Source: Clostridia bacterium
Lineage (GTDB): Bacteria; Bacillota; Clostridia; Christensenellales; Aristaeellaceae
DNA: 64,000 bases
Direction: 5' to 3'
Assembly (NCBI GenBank): GCA_017526525.1
Contig: JAFXRG010000015.1
Coordinates: 1 to 64,000, forward strand
Shown piece after piece: positions 1 through 7,992 of the stretch; position 1 is the stretch's first letter; every line of letters begins with the position of its first letter. The notes under the pieces were generated by a model. The model was given only the letters and a program-made list of their open reading frames with translations, did not search any database and was not told where the DNA came from. The translations under genes and the position numbers were made by a program.

Positions 1-210
1 CGACAGTACTTTTACCTTCTCCAATGTGCCTCACCTCGTTGATTTTATTCGCTTTGAGGCACTTCGATTCCTTTTGGCTAATTGGTAATTTTGGCTACCA
101 TCCTTTACATTTTGGCGTTGATTTTAAATGAGACCGCCCTGGAGAATCCATATTTTCAGGTAACCGAAACACATCCGCGGCCGGACAGCCGTCCGGCAGT
201 TCAATATTCA
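1..210. other. AT-rich unassigned left edge
   Basis: No gene can be supported here. The first ~120 bases are clearly richer in A+T than the GH43 gene that follows. On the minus strand one frame is open from the edge to about position 280, interrupted by a single TAG at 95-97, and its translation matches no family I recognise. It could be a decayed gene or the tail of a mobile element that lies mostly outside the window. Confidence 0.3.
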
Positions 211-1254
211 TCATGTCACAGAACAACCGGGAAATGAACCTTTTCTTGTATCGCTGCGGAAACAGGGAATCTCTTTGCACGGCGTCCTGTAGGCGTACCG
301 TTCGCCGCGACCGCCGATGGCGTGATACCAGTTCCCCGTCACCTCGTTTACGATGTGAAGCGCATCGGCGGTCTCCTCCATTTCAAACAGCAGGATGCGT
401 TTGCGGGGATGGTCGTTCGGGCAATGGCAGGCCATCATCAACTGCCCTGAAAAAGCATGGAAGAGCATTCCGTGCCCTCCGTCCAGGGAATAGAGCGGCT
501 CTTCCCTTTGTTTCCAGGGGCCTGTGATCTCTCCGCTCATGCTGACCGCATAGGAGATAGCGTAACTGCCGCCGGAGGTAAACCCGGACCAGAGCATCAG
601 CAGATTCCCGTCCGGAAGCCTGTGCAGGAACGGACCGTCCGTCACCCCGCTTGCCCCCGTCCACGGGCCGTCGGAAGCGCGGAAAAGAATGACCGGCTCT
701 CCCGTTGCCTCCCCCAGGTCTTCGGACAGCGGAACGGCGCAGATCTGTCCATCGTCCACCTGCAGCCATTCATGGCAGAACACCAGCCAGGGCTCGCCTT
801 TCCGGTCCGTATACAGCGTTCCGTCCAGGCAGTGCCAGCCCTCCGGCGTCAGCGGCTCTTCCCGTACCGGGCGGAACGGCCCTTTCGGGCTCTCCGACAC
901 CAGGCACTGGCAGCGGCGGTAGGTTCCTTCCGCCCGGAACGAGCTGATCAGATAGTACTTTCCCCGCCAGATATGGCATTCCGGAGCCCAGTAATCCAGG
1001 TCCGCCCAGAAACTGCCTTTCTCAAAGCACACCTGCGGCGCGGACCAGTGAATCAGGTCCGGGCTTTCCAGCACATAGAAGTGTCCGGGGCCGGCAGGCA
1101 CATCCGGAAAACGTTCTGAATCCACAAACTGGACATAGGTATAATACCGTCCGCTTGCTGCGTCCGGAAGAATAAACGGGTCGCTGATATGAACGTCCCG
1201 GATATGGTAGGGATAGGATTTCAGGTCCGCCAGCTCATCAGTGCACTGAAACAT
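211..1254 (-). CDS. GH43-family glycoside hydrolase (arabinosidase/xylosidase type)
   Basis: A 347-residue intracellular (no signal peptide) enzyme with the five-bladed beta-propeller pattern of GH43: an early Asp in HISDPFIL (D25, expected catalytic base), WAPECHIW (~89-96), LDGTLYTD (D144) and GASGVTDGPFLHR (~200-212). In canonical GH43 enzymes the general acid is a Glu in an E-x-P motif; here the equivalent stretch reads TDGP, so the acid may be Asp or lie elsewhere. Family members remove arabinose or xylose from plant oligosaccharides; the exact substrate cannot be read from sequence. The ATG is set by an AGGAGG box 10 bases upstream. The gene is alone, preceded by a promoter with an embedded palindrome. 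Length is typical for a single-domain GH43, and the last ~30 residues look unusual. Confidence 0.85.
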   Translation of the reverse strand: MFQCTDELADLKSYPYHIRDVHISDPFILPDAASGRYYTYVQFVDSERFPDVPAGPGHFYVLESPDLIHWSAPQVCFEKGSFWADLDYWAPECHIWRGKYYLISSFRAEGTYRRCQCLVSESPKGPFRPVREEPLTPEGWHCLDGTLYTDRKGEPWLVFCHEWLQVDDGQICAVPLSEDLGEATGEPVILFRASDGPWTGASGVTDGPFLHRLPDGNLLMLWSGFTSGGSYAISYAVSMSGEITGPWKQREEPLYSLDGGHGMLFHAFSGQLMMACHCPNDHPRKRILLFEMEETADALHIVNEVTGNWYHAIGGRGERYAYRTPCKEIPCFRSDTRKGSFPGCSVT

Positions 1255-1297
1255 CGTCCGGTCCTCCTTTTTCTGTTCAGAAAGGCCTGCTGCTGAT

Positions 1298-1377
1298 TTA
1301 TCTGTTGTCCGGCACGACCGTCCAGTCGTGCCGTTTCATGCGGTCGTATTCCTCTTGTCTTTCGGGATATCATTCAT
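1298..1377 (-). other. Two overlapping mini-ORFs in the GH43 leader
   Basis: Behind an AAGGAG site, ATG at 1377 opens a 13-codon frame ending at 1336. Its stop overlaps the ATG (1339) of a second 13-codon frame ending at 1298. The pair sits between the promoter and the GH43 start. They could be a translated leader or the frameshifted remains of a small gene. No similarity is recognised. Confidence 0.3.
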
Positions 1378-1410
1378 ACGGGTTTCTCCTTTTATGCTTT
1401 CTTTTTCTCT

Positions 1411-1441
1411 ATCATATTCATTAAAGTTTACTTTAAGTCAA
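1411..1441 (-). promoter_or_regulatory. Promoter with palindromic operator for the GH43 gene
   Basis: Read on the minus strand: TTGACT (-35, 1436-1441), a 19-base spacer, TATGAT (-10, 1411-1416). The spacer is almost filled by a perfect palindrome, TTAAAGTTTACTTTAA (1421-1436; 7-base arms around TT). A repressor bound there would block polymerase, which suits a sugar-inducible gene. The long spacer is suboptimal and may imply activator dependence. Which regulator binds is unknown. Confidence 0.5.
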
Positions 1442-1537
1442 TACCTGAATTTTTCTTTGCATTGATGCGGCCGGGATGCATCAGGCCTTGCCGGCTCGTG
1501 TGACAGAATCTCCCGGATCCCGCCCCAATGCACGCAA

Positions 1538-1580
1538 AAATCCCCTGCAGGCTCCTTAATCAAAAAGCTGCAGGGGATTT
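1538..1580. terminator. Bidirectional terminator ending the iron operon
   Basis: Perfect 13-base inverted repeat (1538-1550 and 1568-1580) with a 17-base loop. T-rich tracts follow in both directions: TTTTTGCG on the minus strand after the DtxR-family gene and GTTTTATTT on the plus strand. It sits 130 bases beyond the last gene of the iron operon. Confidence 0.8.
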
Positions 1581-1709
1581 GTTTTATTTCAGGAGCACAT
1601 CGCCCCTGCAAACGGATGACTGCCTGTTTCTTCCGCAACCGTTGCCAAAGAATGGGCTTTCTTCTCATCCATGCGTCCGGTCAGCATCTGCATCGAAACA
1701 ATCTTCGGC

Positions 1710-2078
1710 TTATGTTTCTTTTGCAAGCAGTCCGGAAATTGCAGCATAACTTTCGTCAGAAAGATCATGTTCGATTTTGCAGGCGTCTTTTTCTGCTACT
1801 TTTTTGTCGACCCCTAACTGAATCAGAATACGTGTCAGGGTTTTATGCCGCTCATAAAATTGCCTGGCAATCGCATATCCTTTATCCGTTAAACAGACAG
1901 GGCTCCGGTTGCTCATCATGATGCAGCCGTTTTCCTTCAGTTTTTTCATTGCCACACATACCGAAGGCTTTGATACTCCCATGCTGTCGGCAATATCCTT
2001 TGAGCGGGCATATCCTTTTGTTTCCAGAAGAATGAGTATTTGTTTGAGGTAGTTTTCAAGCGACTCGCATTCGCCCAT
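1710..2078 (-). CDS. DtxR/MntR-family metal-dependent repressor
   Basis: A 122-residue regulator with an N-terminal winged helix (KDIADSMGVSKPSVCVAMKKL, ~27-47) and the short dimerisation/metal domain; it has no C-terminal SH3 domain, so it is MntR-sized. Candidate metal ligands are H78, C100, E103 and H104 (motif DACKIEHDL). A Cys in that position is typical of the iron sensor DtxR/IdeR rather than MntR, which has Glu there, while the MntR N-terminal Asp/Glu ligands are replaced by N9 and K12. I infer an iron-type sensor. It is the last gene of the ten-gene iron operon, 14 bases after the ATPase gene, and probably represses the operon through the TTAG-CTAA boxes upstream of FTR1. ATG chosen from AAGGAG at -13. 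Confidence 0.88.
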   Translation of the reverse strand: MGECESLENYLKQILILLETKGYARSKDIADSMGVSKPSVCVAMKKLKENGCIMMSNRSPVCLTDKGYAIARQFYERHKTLTRILIQLGVDKKVAEKDACKIEHDLSDESYAAISGLLAKET

Positions 2079-2092
2079 CTTCTGCTCACTCC

Positions 2093-2758
2093 TTATTCGA
2101 TCGTCCCATGGCTCATATGAAGGATTTGATCCGCATATGCCTCCGCATCCGTTTCATGGCTGACTACCAGCACTGCTTTTCCCGCTTTTGCAGCCTGCTG
2201 AAATGCAGTTAAAACAGTCCTTGTGTTTTCATTGTCCAGGTCTCCTGTCGGTTCATCCGCCAGAATCACTTCGGGACTTGCTGTCAGTGTACGGGCAATC
2301 GCCATCCGTCGAAGTTCCCCTCCGGACAGTTCCGCCGGCATTGCATTCCGCAAGTCGGAGATGCCGAGCACTGTCATCCAGTTTTCTGCTTCTTCGGTGC
2401 GCAGTGTTCCTCCATACAGCATTCCCGGCAGCAGAATATTTTCATATACTGACAGTGTATCAACAGCACTTCGTCCCTGGGGAATAACGCCTATTCTTTT
2501 ACTGCGCAGCCTGGATAAATCCTTGTCCTCCAAAGCATAGAGATCGGTTTCGTCCAGAAAAACCTTTCCTTCCGATGGATTCAGCAGTCCGCCAATCATG
2601 TTCAGCAATGTCGTTTTGCCCGAACCGCTTTTTCCATTCAGCACCGTAAGCTTTCCGCTTTCCAGTGTCAGCGAAACCGAACGGACTGCCTCAAAGAAGT
2701 TGGCTTCTCCGTGTTTCCGGAAATAGCGCCGGGAAATGTTTTCTGCTCTCAGTTGCAT
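2093..2758 (-). CDS. ABC transporter ATP-binding protein (LolD/MacB type)
   Basis: A 221-residue ATPase with Walker A GKSGSGKTT (~41-49), signature LSGGELRR and Walker B VILADEPTGDLD, followed by the H-loop VVSHETD. The compact LolD-like form pairs with FtsX/MacB-type permeases, here the preceding gene (1-base gap). Such pairs usually do mechanical work on extracytoplasmic proteins rather than classical import. In Campylobacter-type P19 iron loci a comparable ATPase-permease set is required beside FTR1 and P19; I infer the same role here. Confidence 0.9.
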   Translation of the reverse strand: MQLRAENISRRYFRKHGEANFFEAVRSVSLTLESGKLTVLNGKSGSGKTTLLNMIGGLLNPSEGKVFLDETDLYALEDKDLSRLRSKRIGVIPQGRSAVDTLSVYENILLPGMLYGGTLRTEEAENWMTVLGISDLRNAMPAELSGGELRRMAIARTLTASPEVILADEPTGDLDNENTRTVLTAFQQAAKAGKAVLVVSHETDAEAYADQILHMSHGTIE

Positions 2759-2759
2759 C

Positions 2760-3965
2760 CTATGCGCCCTCCCTCAGCGTTGTTCCCGGATCCACCCGGC
2801 TCAACCGGAATGCGGTTCTGGCCGCCGCCGCGCATCCAACCAGAATGGTAACCGCAATTGCAAAGCAGGCATAGAAGACAATGCTCCCTGGGTCAGGTGT
2901 CAGATACGGCAGCTTCAGGCTGGTTTCAATCAGCGCAGTAAAGGGAAATACCAGGATTGCACCCAATGCTGTCCCGCACAACGCACCGGTAAAACTGCAC
3001 AATGCGGTTTCCTTCAGGATCATTCCGGACATCATTTTTCGGCTCATTCCCAGCAGCCGGTATACTGCCAGTTCCCGCCGCCGTTCATTGACCATCATCG
3101 AAAAAACAATAAACAGGATAATCAGTGCCAATATCCAAACCGCACAGATCAGGACGGCAATTGTCCGGGATACGCCGCTCAGGCTGTCCGCCACCTCCGT
3201 CATCATTCCGGCAGTTCGGATTGCTGTTGCTTTCCGCACATGCCCGTTCAGTCTGTTGTTTACCAGAGCGGGATCTGTTTCGGGAAGAACCTTGACATAA
3301 ACAGCGGATACAACTTCCGAATCATTTCCCGAATCGATTTTATGGGAGATTTCTTTCTCTTCCGCTGCCTGAAGCAATACATGAATCGTATTCATGTTGC
3401 AATAAACCGCCGTATCAAGGCCTGTCCCGGTGGATGCCAGTTTAGCCGCAACCCGGCAGCTTTTGTCATAAATACGGAAGGAGTTTCCCACATCTGTTTC
3501 AACCCTGCAGCCAACAACGACCTCCATATCTCCCAGAGGATGATTCAGGCTCTCGGCGATCCAGGGCTGCACCACAAAATCATTCTCCGGATCAAAGCCG
3601 ATCACCTGAACCTTCACAGAACAGCAGTCGGCCTTCATGGAGGAAAGAAAGATCTGGGCAGAAGCTTTTTCAACGCCTTCCGTTTCCCGAACCTTTTCCA
3701 GCGCAGAAGCATCCATATAAAAAGTTCCGATTGTTCCCTGCAGAAGAAGGTTTTTCATGCTGACCTTTGACTCTGCCTCGGCCGGCACCACAATGATATC
3801 GGCTCCAAGGCGGTTTTCCATGCTGCTCAGTCCCCGCCGCAATGACGAAACAACAATGGTTCCGCAGAAAACTGATATTGCCAGAAAAGCAGTCAGAAGA
3901 ATCAGGGAAGTCGTTCTTCCCGGCCTCCGGGATAAATTCCGGATCATCAGCGAAAAATGCTTCAT
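2760..3965 (-). CDS. FtsX/MacB-type ABC transporter permease (third in iron operon)
   Basis: A 401-residue permease: one N-terminal membrane helix (~16-40), a large extracytoplasmic domain (~45-265), then three C-terminal helices (~270-390), the FtsX/MacB topology. It overlaps the upstream DUF4418 gene by four bases (ATGA) and lies one base before its ATPase, so the trio DUF4418-permease-ATPase is translationally coupled. Substrate unknown; in this operon it probably supports iron delivery. Confidence 0.85.
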   Translation of the reverse strand: MKHFSLMIRNLSRRPGRTTSLILLTAFLAISVFCGTIVVSSLRRGLSSMENRLGADIIVVPAEAESKVSMKNLLLQGTIGTFYMDASALEKVRETEGVEKASAQIFLSSMKADCCSVKVQVIGFDPENDFVVQPWIAESLNHPLGDMEVVVGCRVETDVGNSFRIYDKSCRVAAKLASTGTGLDTAVYCNMNTIHVLLQAAEEKEISHKIDSGNDSEVVSAVYVKVLPETDPALVNNRLNGHVRKATAIRTAGMMTEVADSLSGVSRTIAVLICAVWILALIILFIVFSMMVNERRRELAVYRLLGMSRKMMSGMILKETALCSFTGALCGTALGAILVFPFTALIETSLKLPYLTPDPGSIVFYACFAIAVTILVGCAAAARTAFRLSRVDPGTTLREGA

Positions 3966-4369
3966 ACGCTTTCTCTCCTGATTCGGTTCCTTTCAACGAT
4001 GATTCCTCCCGCGGAAACGATCAGTGCAAAGGCAAAAAGAATGATCATCGCCGGTTGCATCACCGCGCGGCAGTGCATGGTATTCATCCTGCAAAGCGGG
4101 AAAACAATTCCGGGAAACATCATTCCGGCAGCCGCAGAACACAGTGAGAGAAAGAACAGAACGATACGGGCAGAATGCTTGCGAATGAACAGAATCAATA
4201 TTGCCAATGCCGCCAGTGCACATCCGCTCCAGAAAACAGCCCTCCCTGCACCCGTGCACAGGGCTTCGCTTCCGTCTTCATGAACGCACGGACCCAGCAC
4301 GGTAACAGAGCCAAGCGCAATCACGGCCGCCAGGATCAGCAGGATTCCACAAAAAGCATTCTTTTTCAT
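3962..4369 (-). CDS. DUF4418-like small integral membrane protein
   Basis: A 135-residue protein predicted to have four membrane helices, with conserved-looking Cys residues outside the membrane (GPCVHEDG, PLCRMNTMHCRA). This pattern and its place beside FtsX-type permeases match my memory of DUF4418. Biochemical role unknown; the Cys/Met/His-rich PLCRMNTMHC loop is suggestive of metal or redox contact, which is inference only. It lies seven bases after the ATPase gene and overlaps the following permease gene by four bases. Confidence 0.65.
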   Translation of the reverse strand: MKKNAFCGILLILAAVIALGSVTVLGPCVHEDGSEALCTGAGRAVFWSGCALAALAILILFIRKHSARIVLFFLSLCSAAAGMMFPGIVFPLCRMNTMHCRAVMQPAMIILFAFALIVSAGGIIVERNRIRRESV

Positions 4370-4375
4370 ATCCCG

Positions 4376-5095
4376 TTACCTCTTGCTCCCCGGAATCAGT
4401 CTGGCAAGCCATTTTTTCTGCTGTTCCTCAAAATTTTCATTGATCACTTCCCGGGCCACCTTGCCGTGTTCCAGCACAATCGTCCTCTGCGCAGCTTCCG
4501 CAACTTCCGGGTCATGGGTAACCACAATCAGCGTGGTGCCTTCCGCATGCAGCTGGGCAAACAGGTCCAGAACAATATTCTCATTTGCCTCGTCCAGGTT
4601 TCCTGTAGGCTCGTCAGCCAGAATCAGTTCCGGATGGTTAATCAAAGCGCGTGCAACACAGACACGTTGCTGTTCCCCACCGGACAGCTGGCTGGGCAAA
4701 TGATGTGCCCGTTCCCGCAGTCCAACCCGTCCAAGCGCTTCCAGCGCTTCCTGTTCATCCGGCATTGAATGGTAATACTGGCTGACCATGACGTTTTCAA
4801 CAGCAGTCAGATAGTTCACCATATGAAACTGCTGGAAAATCAGGCCGATTTTATCCCGGCGGATATCTGTAAGCTTTTTACTGCTTTCCTTTGCAATATC
4901 CACGCCGTCGAGCAAAACTTCGCCAAGTGTCGGTTTATCCATGCAGCCGATGATATTCATCATGGTGCTCTTGCCGGAGCCGGACGGGCCCATGATCGCA
5001 ACCCATTCGCCTTTATCCACATGAACATTCACATTGTCCAGGGCTTTCAGATCTCCATAGATCTTCGATACATTCTTCAATTCAAGCAGACTCAT
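4376..5095 (-). CDS. ABC transporter ATP-binding protein (MacB-type)
   Basis: A 239-residue ATPase with Walker A GPSGSGKST (~36-44), signature LSGGEQQR, Walker B LILADEPTGNLD and H-loop VVTHDPE. It follows the FMN-binding-domain permease gene and presumably energises the two permeases encoded just upstream (5118-6578 and 6580-7878) as a heterodimer. Start chosen at an ATG behind AAGGAG. Equivalent to the ATPase of Campylobacter P19 loci by context. Confidence 0.9.
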   Translation of the reverse strand: MSLLELKNVSKIYGDLKALDNVNVHVDKGEWVAIMGPSGSGKSTMMNIIGCMDKPTLGEVLLDGVDIAKESSKKLTDIRRDKIGLIFQQFHMVNYLTAVENVMVSQYYHSMPDEQEALEALGRVGLRERAHHLPSQLSGGEQQRVCVARALINHPELILADEPTGNLDEANENIVLDLFAQLHAEGTTLIVVTHDPEVAEAAQRTIVLEHGKVAREVINENFEEQQKKWLARLIPGSKR

Positions 5096-5117
5096 CGTTC
5101 ACTTCTCCTTATCCTTC

Positions 5118-6578
5118 TCACTCGTCTTTGAGCACGATTGCGGGGTCAATAGCGACCGCGCGTTTAATCGGCTGCAGGCAGCTGAGCGCTGCCACACCCA
5201 TGGATACAAGCACTGCCGCCGGCAGCAGCAACGGCTGGAAAGTGATCGAGGAGCCAAACACATTGACGCTGACAATCTGGGCAAATACAAAGCCCAGGAT
5301 CGCTCCCAGAACGCCGCCCAGCAGGCCCAGGAACATCCCTTCACCCAAAAATTCCGCCCGGATGCTCCCATCGGACGCGCCCAGCGCTTTTCGCAATCCG
5401 ATTTCCCGTCGGCGTTCAGAAACTACTGCCATCATGGTCGTTGAAACACAGATCATTGTCAGAATCAGTACAACAGCCGTCACCAAAAACACAAGGCTTT
5501 GCAGTTTTCCAAGAACCGCTGTTTCAGATCGGGTAACCCGTTTCACCAGGCGCGCCCGGACGCCGTCAGCATTTTCGGTAATCTGCTCTGCATAAGCTTC
5601 AAGCTCTTCGGCAGACGCGCTGACACTCAGTTCCGCCACGTCCACGGCATCACTTCCGGTCAGACCGGCCATGTCTTCCAGGCCCATAAACACGTAGGAT
5701 TCCTCTTCGCCGCCGGTTGTCAGAATCCCGGTCACTGTATATTTCATTGTTTTAGCTGCCGCAGTGCTTTGAGTATTGCGCGCGGTATTCAAAGCTTCCA
5801 CGACAGCTGTGGATGTGACGGTTGCTCCGCTCAGCGCATCCACATCTTCTCCCAGTGTCATCGGAAGAGCCTTTCCGATAAACTGACGGGTAAATGCTTC
5901 GTCTGTTTGTGCCAGCCCGCCGATCTCCGGAGTCTGGGTGCCCGCATCAATTGTCAGGGAAGCGATCTTTGCAGAATCATCCAGTTTTACAGTGACATAT
6001 ACCGCTCCGCCGCTCCATCCTTCCGCACTTCCGCTCAATACGGCTCCCGGCTGTCTGTCCTTTGAAGGATCCCCTTCCGTGTTCCCTGCTGTCGGCTGCC
6101 AGGTCAGTTCCATCCCGGAGCCTTCCCGTATACCGATTGTTTCCGCAATTTCTTTTCCGACCAGAATCTCTCTGGATTTCTCCGGATACCGGCCTTCAAC
6201 GCTGAAATAAGGGCTGGTCCTGGTAATCTGGGCAAAATCCGTCCCGGCAGCAGTAAAGGATTGCTGCCGTGTGGTCATGTCAACCCGGATATAACGATAC
6301 GGTGCAGCGCCAACCAGCTGATCCGTCGGAATACTTTCCAGTGCTTTATCCATCTGATCTTTGGTCATGCCTTCTTCGCCATCAGACAATACCAGCATAT
6401 TTGCACCAAAGGATCTGAATTGAGCTCCCATTTGCCGGGGCACATCCACATAGATCGTTACAAGCCCTGCCAGAATCGTTGCTCCGATCCCGATTGACAG
6501 CAGAGCAATCAGCATCCGGCTCCGGCGCCTGAGCAATGATGCGGTAATCATCCGCAGAAACATTCTTCTTTTTGTCAT
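5118..6578 (-). CDS. MacB/FtsX-type permease with inserted FMN-binding domain
   Basis: A 486-residue permease: N-terminal helix (~20-42), extracytoplasmic MacB-like domain, and three C-terminal helices. Between ~178 and 267 the extracytoplasmic part contains an FMN_bind-like segment: GAVYVTVKLDDSAKIASLTI, then DVDALSGATVTSTAVVEAL. SGAT is the motif in which the Thr (here T253) of NqrC/RnfG-like proteins receives covalent FMN from ApbE. I know this domain from Nqr/Rnf subunits and extracytosolic electron carriers, not as a usual part of MacB permeases. Its location outside the membrane in an iron operon suggests a redox step on iron (inference). An alternative ATG lies 15 bases upstream, overlapping the previous gene; the GGGGGT box favours the start given. 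No apbE in the window. Confidence 0.85.
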   Translation of the reverse strand: MTKRRMFLRMITASLLRRRSRMLIALLSIGIGATILAGLVTIYVDVPRQMGAQFRSFGANMLVLSDGEEGMTKDQMDKALESIPTDQLVGAAPYRYIRVDMTTRQQSFTAAGTDFAQITRTSPYFSVEGRYPEKSREILVGKEIAETIGIREGSGMELTWQPTAGNTEGDPSKDRQPGAVLSGSAEGWSGGAVYVTVKLDDSAKIASLTIDAGTQTPEIGGLAQTDEAFTRQFIGKALPMTLGEDVDALSGATVTSTAVVEALNTARNTQSTAAAKTMKYTVTGILTTGGEEESYVFMGLEDMAGLTGSDAVDVAELSVSASAEELEAYAEQITENADGVRARLVKRVTRSETAVLGKLQSLVFLVTAVVLILTMICVSTTMMAVVSERRREIGLRKALGASDGSIRAEFLGEGMFLGLLGGVLGAILGFVFAQIVSVNVFGSSITFQPLLLPAAVLVSMGVAALSCLQPIKRAVAIDPAIVLKDE

Positions 6579-6579
6579 T

Positions 6580-7878
6580 TCAATGACCCCCATGCAACAC
6601 TTCAGCCGGACGCAGCCTCAGTACTGTCCGGATTGCAGGCAGGCTGCCGGCAAGCGTCACTGCAGCGACAAGGCCTGCTACGATGGGTATAACCGCAGGT
6701 TTCATTTCAACTGCGGCGCTGAATACACTGCGGCCAATCAGCTGAGCAAAACCAAATCCCAGGAAATACCCGGCGACTCCGCCCAGCAGCGCCGTTACCA
6801 TGATTTCTGTCATAATCACTCCGGTGATCGAATAATCCCGTGCACCGATGGCCTTGAGCAGGCCGATTTCTTTCGCCCGCTCCATGACACTGGCCGTCAC
6901 CAGATTGCTGATGCCCAATGCTGAACCAATCAGGCTCAGTGCTGTGATCAGAATCATAAGGAGCTGCGTTTTTTCAAGGATCGCGCCTTCTCCTTCCGCC
7001 ACCTTCCGAACGGCAGAAGCTACAGACCCGGGGATGGCTTCCTGGATCTGATAGCAGATCGCGCTTACATATGCCGTACAATACCAGGTTTCATAATCCC
7101 GGCCAGAAAGCGCTGCAGGGTTCTTTGCCGCCCTGCGCGCCAGTTCGTTATCCGGCGTGGTAATGGCGGATACTTCCACAGAAGCCACTTTTCCTTCACG
7201 GCCTGTCAGTTCCTGTACCAGCGCCAGGGTGCCAAAGATCTGCTCATCTTCATCACCGCCTGCATCATAAATGCCGACCACCGTCACCGTCTTTGCAGCC
7301 TTTGCAGCTTTCAGCTTTATACTGTCTCCTGTTTTCCATCCCTGTTCCTGGGCGATCGCAGTCCCGATCATGATTTCCCCGTCTGCATTCTCATCCTTCT
7401 CGTCCAGCCAGCGGCCTTCTGTGATATCCCACCAGGAACGCATGCCCACCACGCCGGCATCCAGTTCTTCACCCGTGGGAAGCGAAAGATGATGATTGAA
7501 CCAGCTGCCATTCAGTTTCACAGCGCTGCCGTCCGGAAGCTCAGCCTGTGTATCCAGAAGTGGTGCAAAATCCACAATATTGAACGCCCAGAAAATGGTT
7601 TTGATCTTGCCCAGATCCGACTCATTCAGCCAGGCTGTGTTCAGTTCTTCTCCGTTTTCGCCCACATCATAGATATCTGCCAGAAGAGAAGAATCTTTGG
7701 GCTTTACCACAATGTTTGCACCATAGTTTTTCAGTTCCTGATTCACCTTGTCGCCTACATCCATCATCACGTTCAGCATGCCTGTGGCCAGACTGGCTCC
7801 AAGCGCAATCGTAAACGCAATCAGCAGCATCTTTCCCTTCTGATGGAAAAGTACGCCGCGGATCATTCTGAACAGCAT
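6580..7878 (-). CDS. MacB/FtsX-type ABC permease (first in iron operon)
   Basis: A 432-residue permease with N-terminal helix (~15-38), a large extracytoplasmic domain and three C-terminal helices in the FtsX arrangement. The start at MLFRMIRG is preferred because AAAGGAGG lies nine bases upstream; a longer 448-residue version has no such site. It lies directly before the FMN-domain permease, and the two probably form a heterodimer with the ATPase at 4376-5095. The tandem permease pair followed by an ATPase mirrors Cj1661-Cj1663 of Campylobacter. Confidence 0.87.
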   Translation of the reverse strand: MLFRMIRGVLFHQKGKMLLIAFTIALGASLATGMLNVMMDVGDKVNQELKNYGANIVVKPKDSSLLADIYDVGENGEELNTAWLNESDLGKIKTIFWAFNIVDFAPLLDTQAELPDGSAVKLNGSWFNHHLSLPTGEELDAGVVGMRSWWDITEGRWLDEKDENADGEIMIGTAIAQEQGWKTGDSIKLKAAKAAKTVTVVGIYDAGGDEDEQIFGTLALVQELTGREGKVASVEVSAITTPDNELARRAAKNPAALSGRDYETWYCTAYVSAICYQIQEAIPGSVASAVRKVAEGEGAILEKTQLLMILITALSLIGSALGISNLVTASVMERAKEIGLLKAIGARDYSITGVIMTEIMVTALLGGVAGYFLGFGFAQLIGRSVFSAAVEMKPAVIPIVAGLVAAVTLAGSLPAIRTVLRLRPAEVLHGGH

Positions 7879-7992
7879 CTGTACGCGCCTCCTTTGCAAT
7901 GGCCGTTGCCATAGTTCCGTCCGCACAGGCTCCGGATCTTTATCGGCTGCAGCATGGAACGTGCTGCCCGGACCCGGGATCTGGGCACGTCC

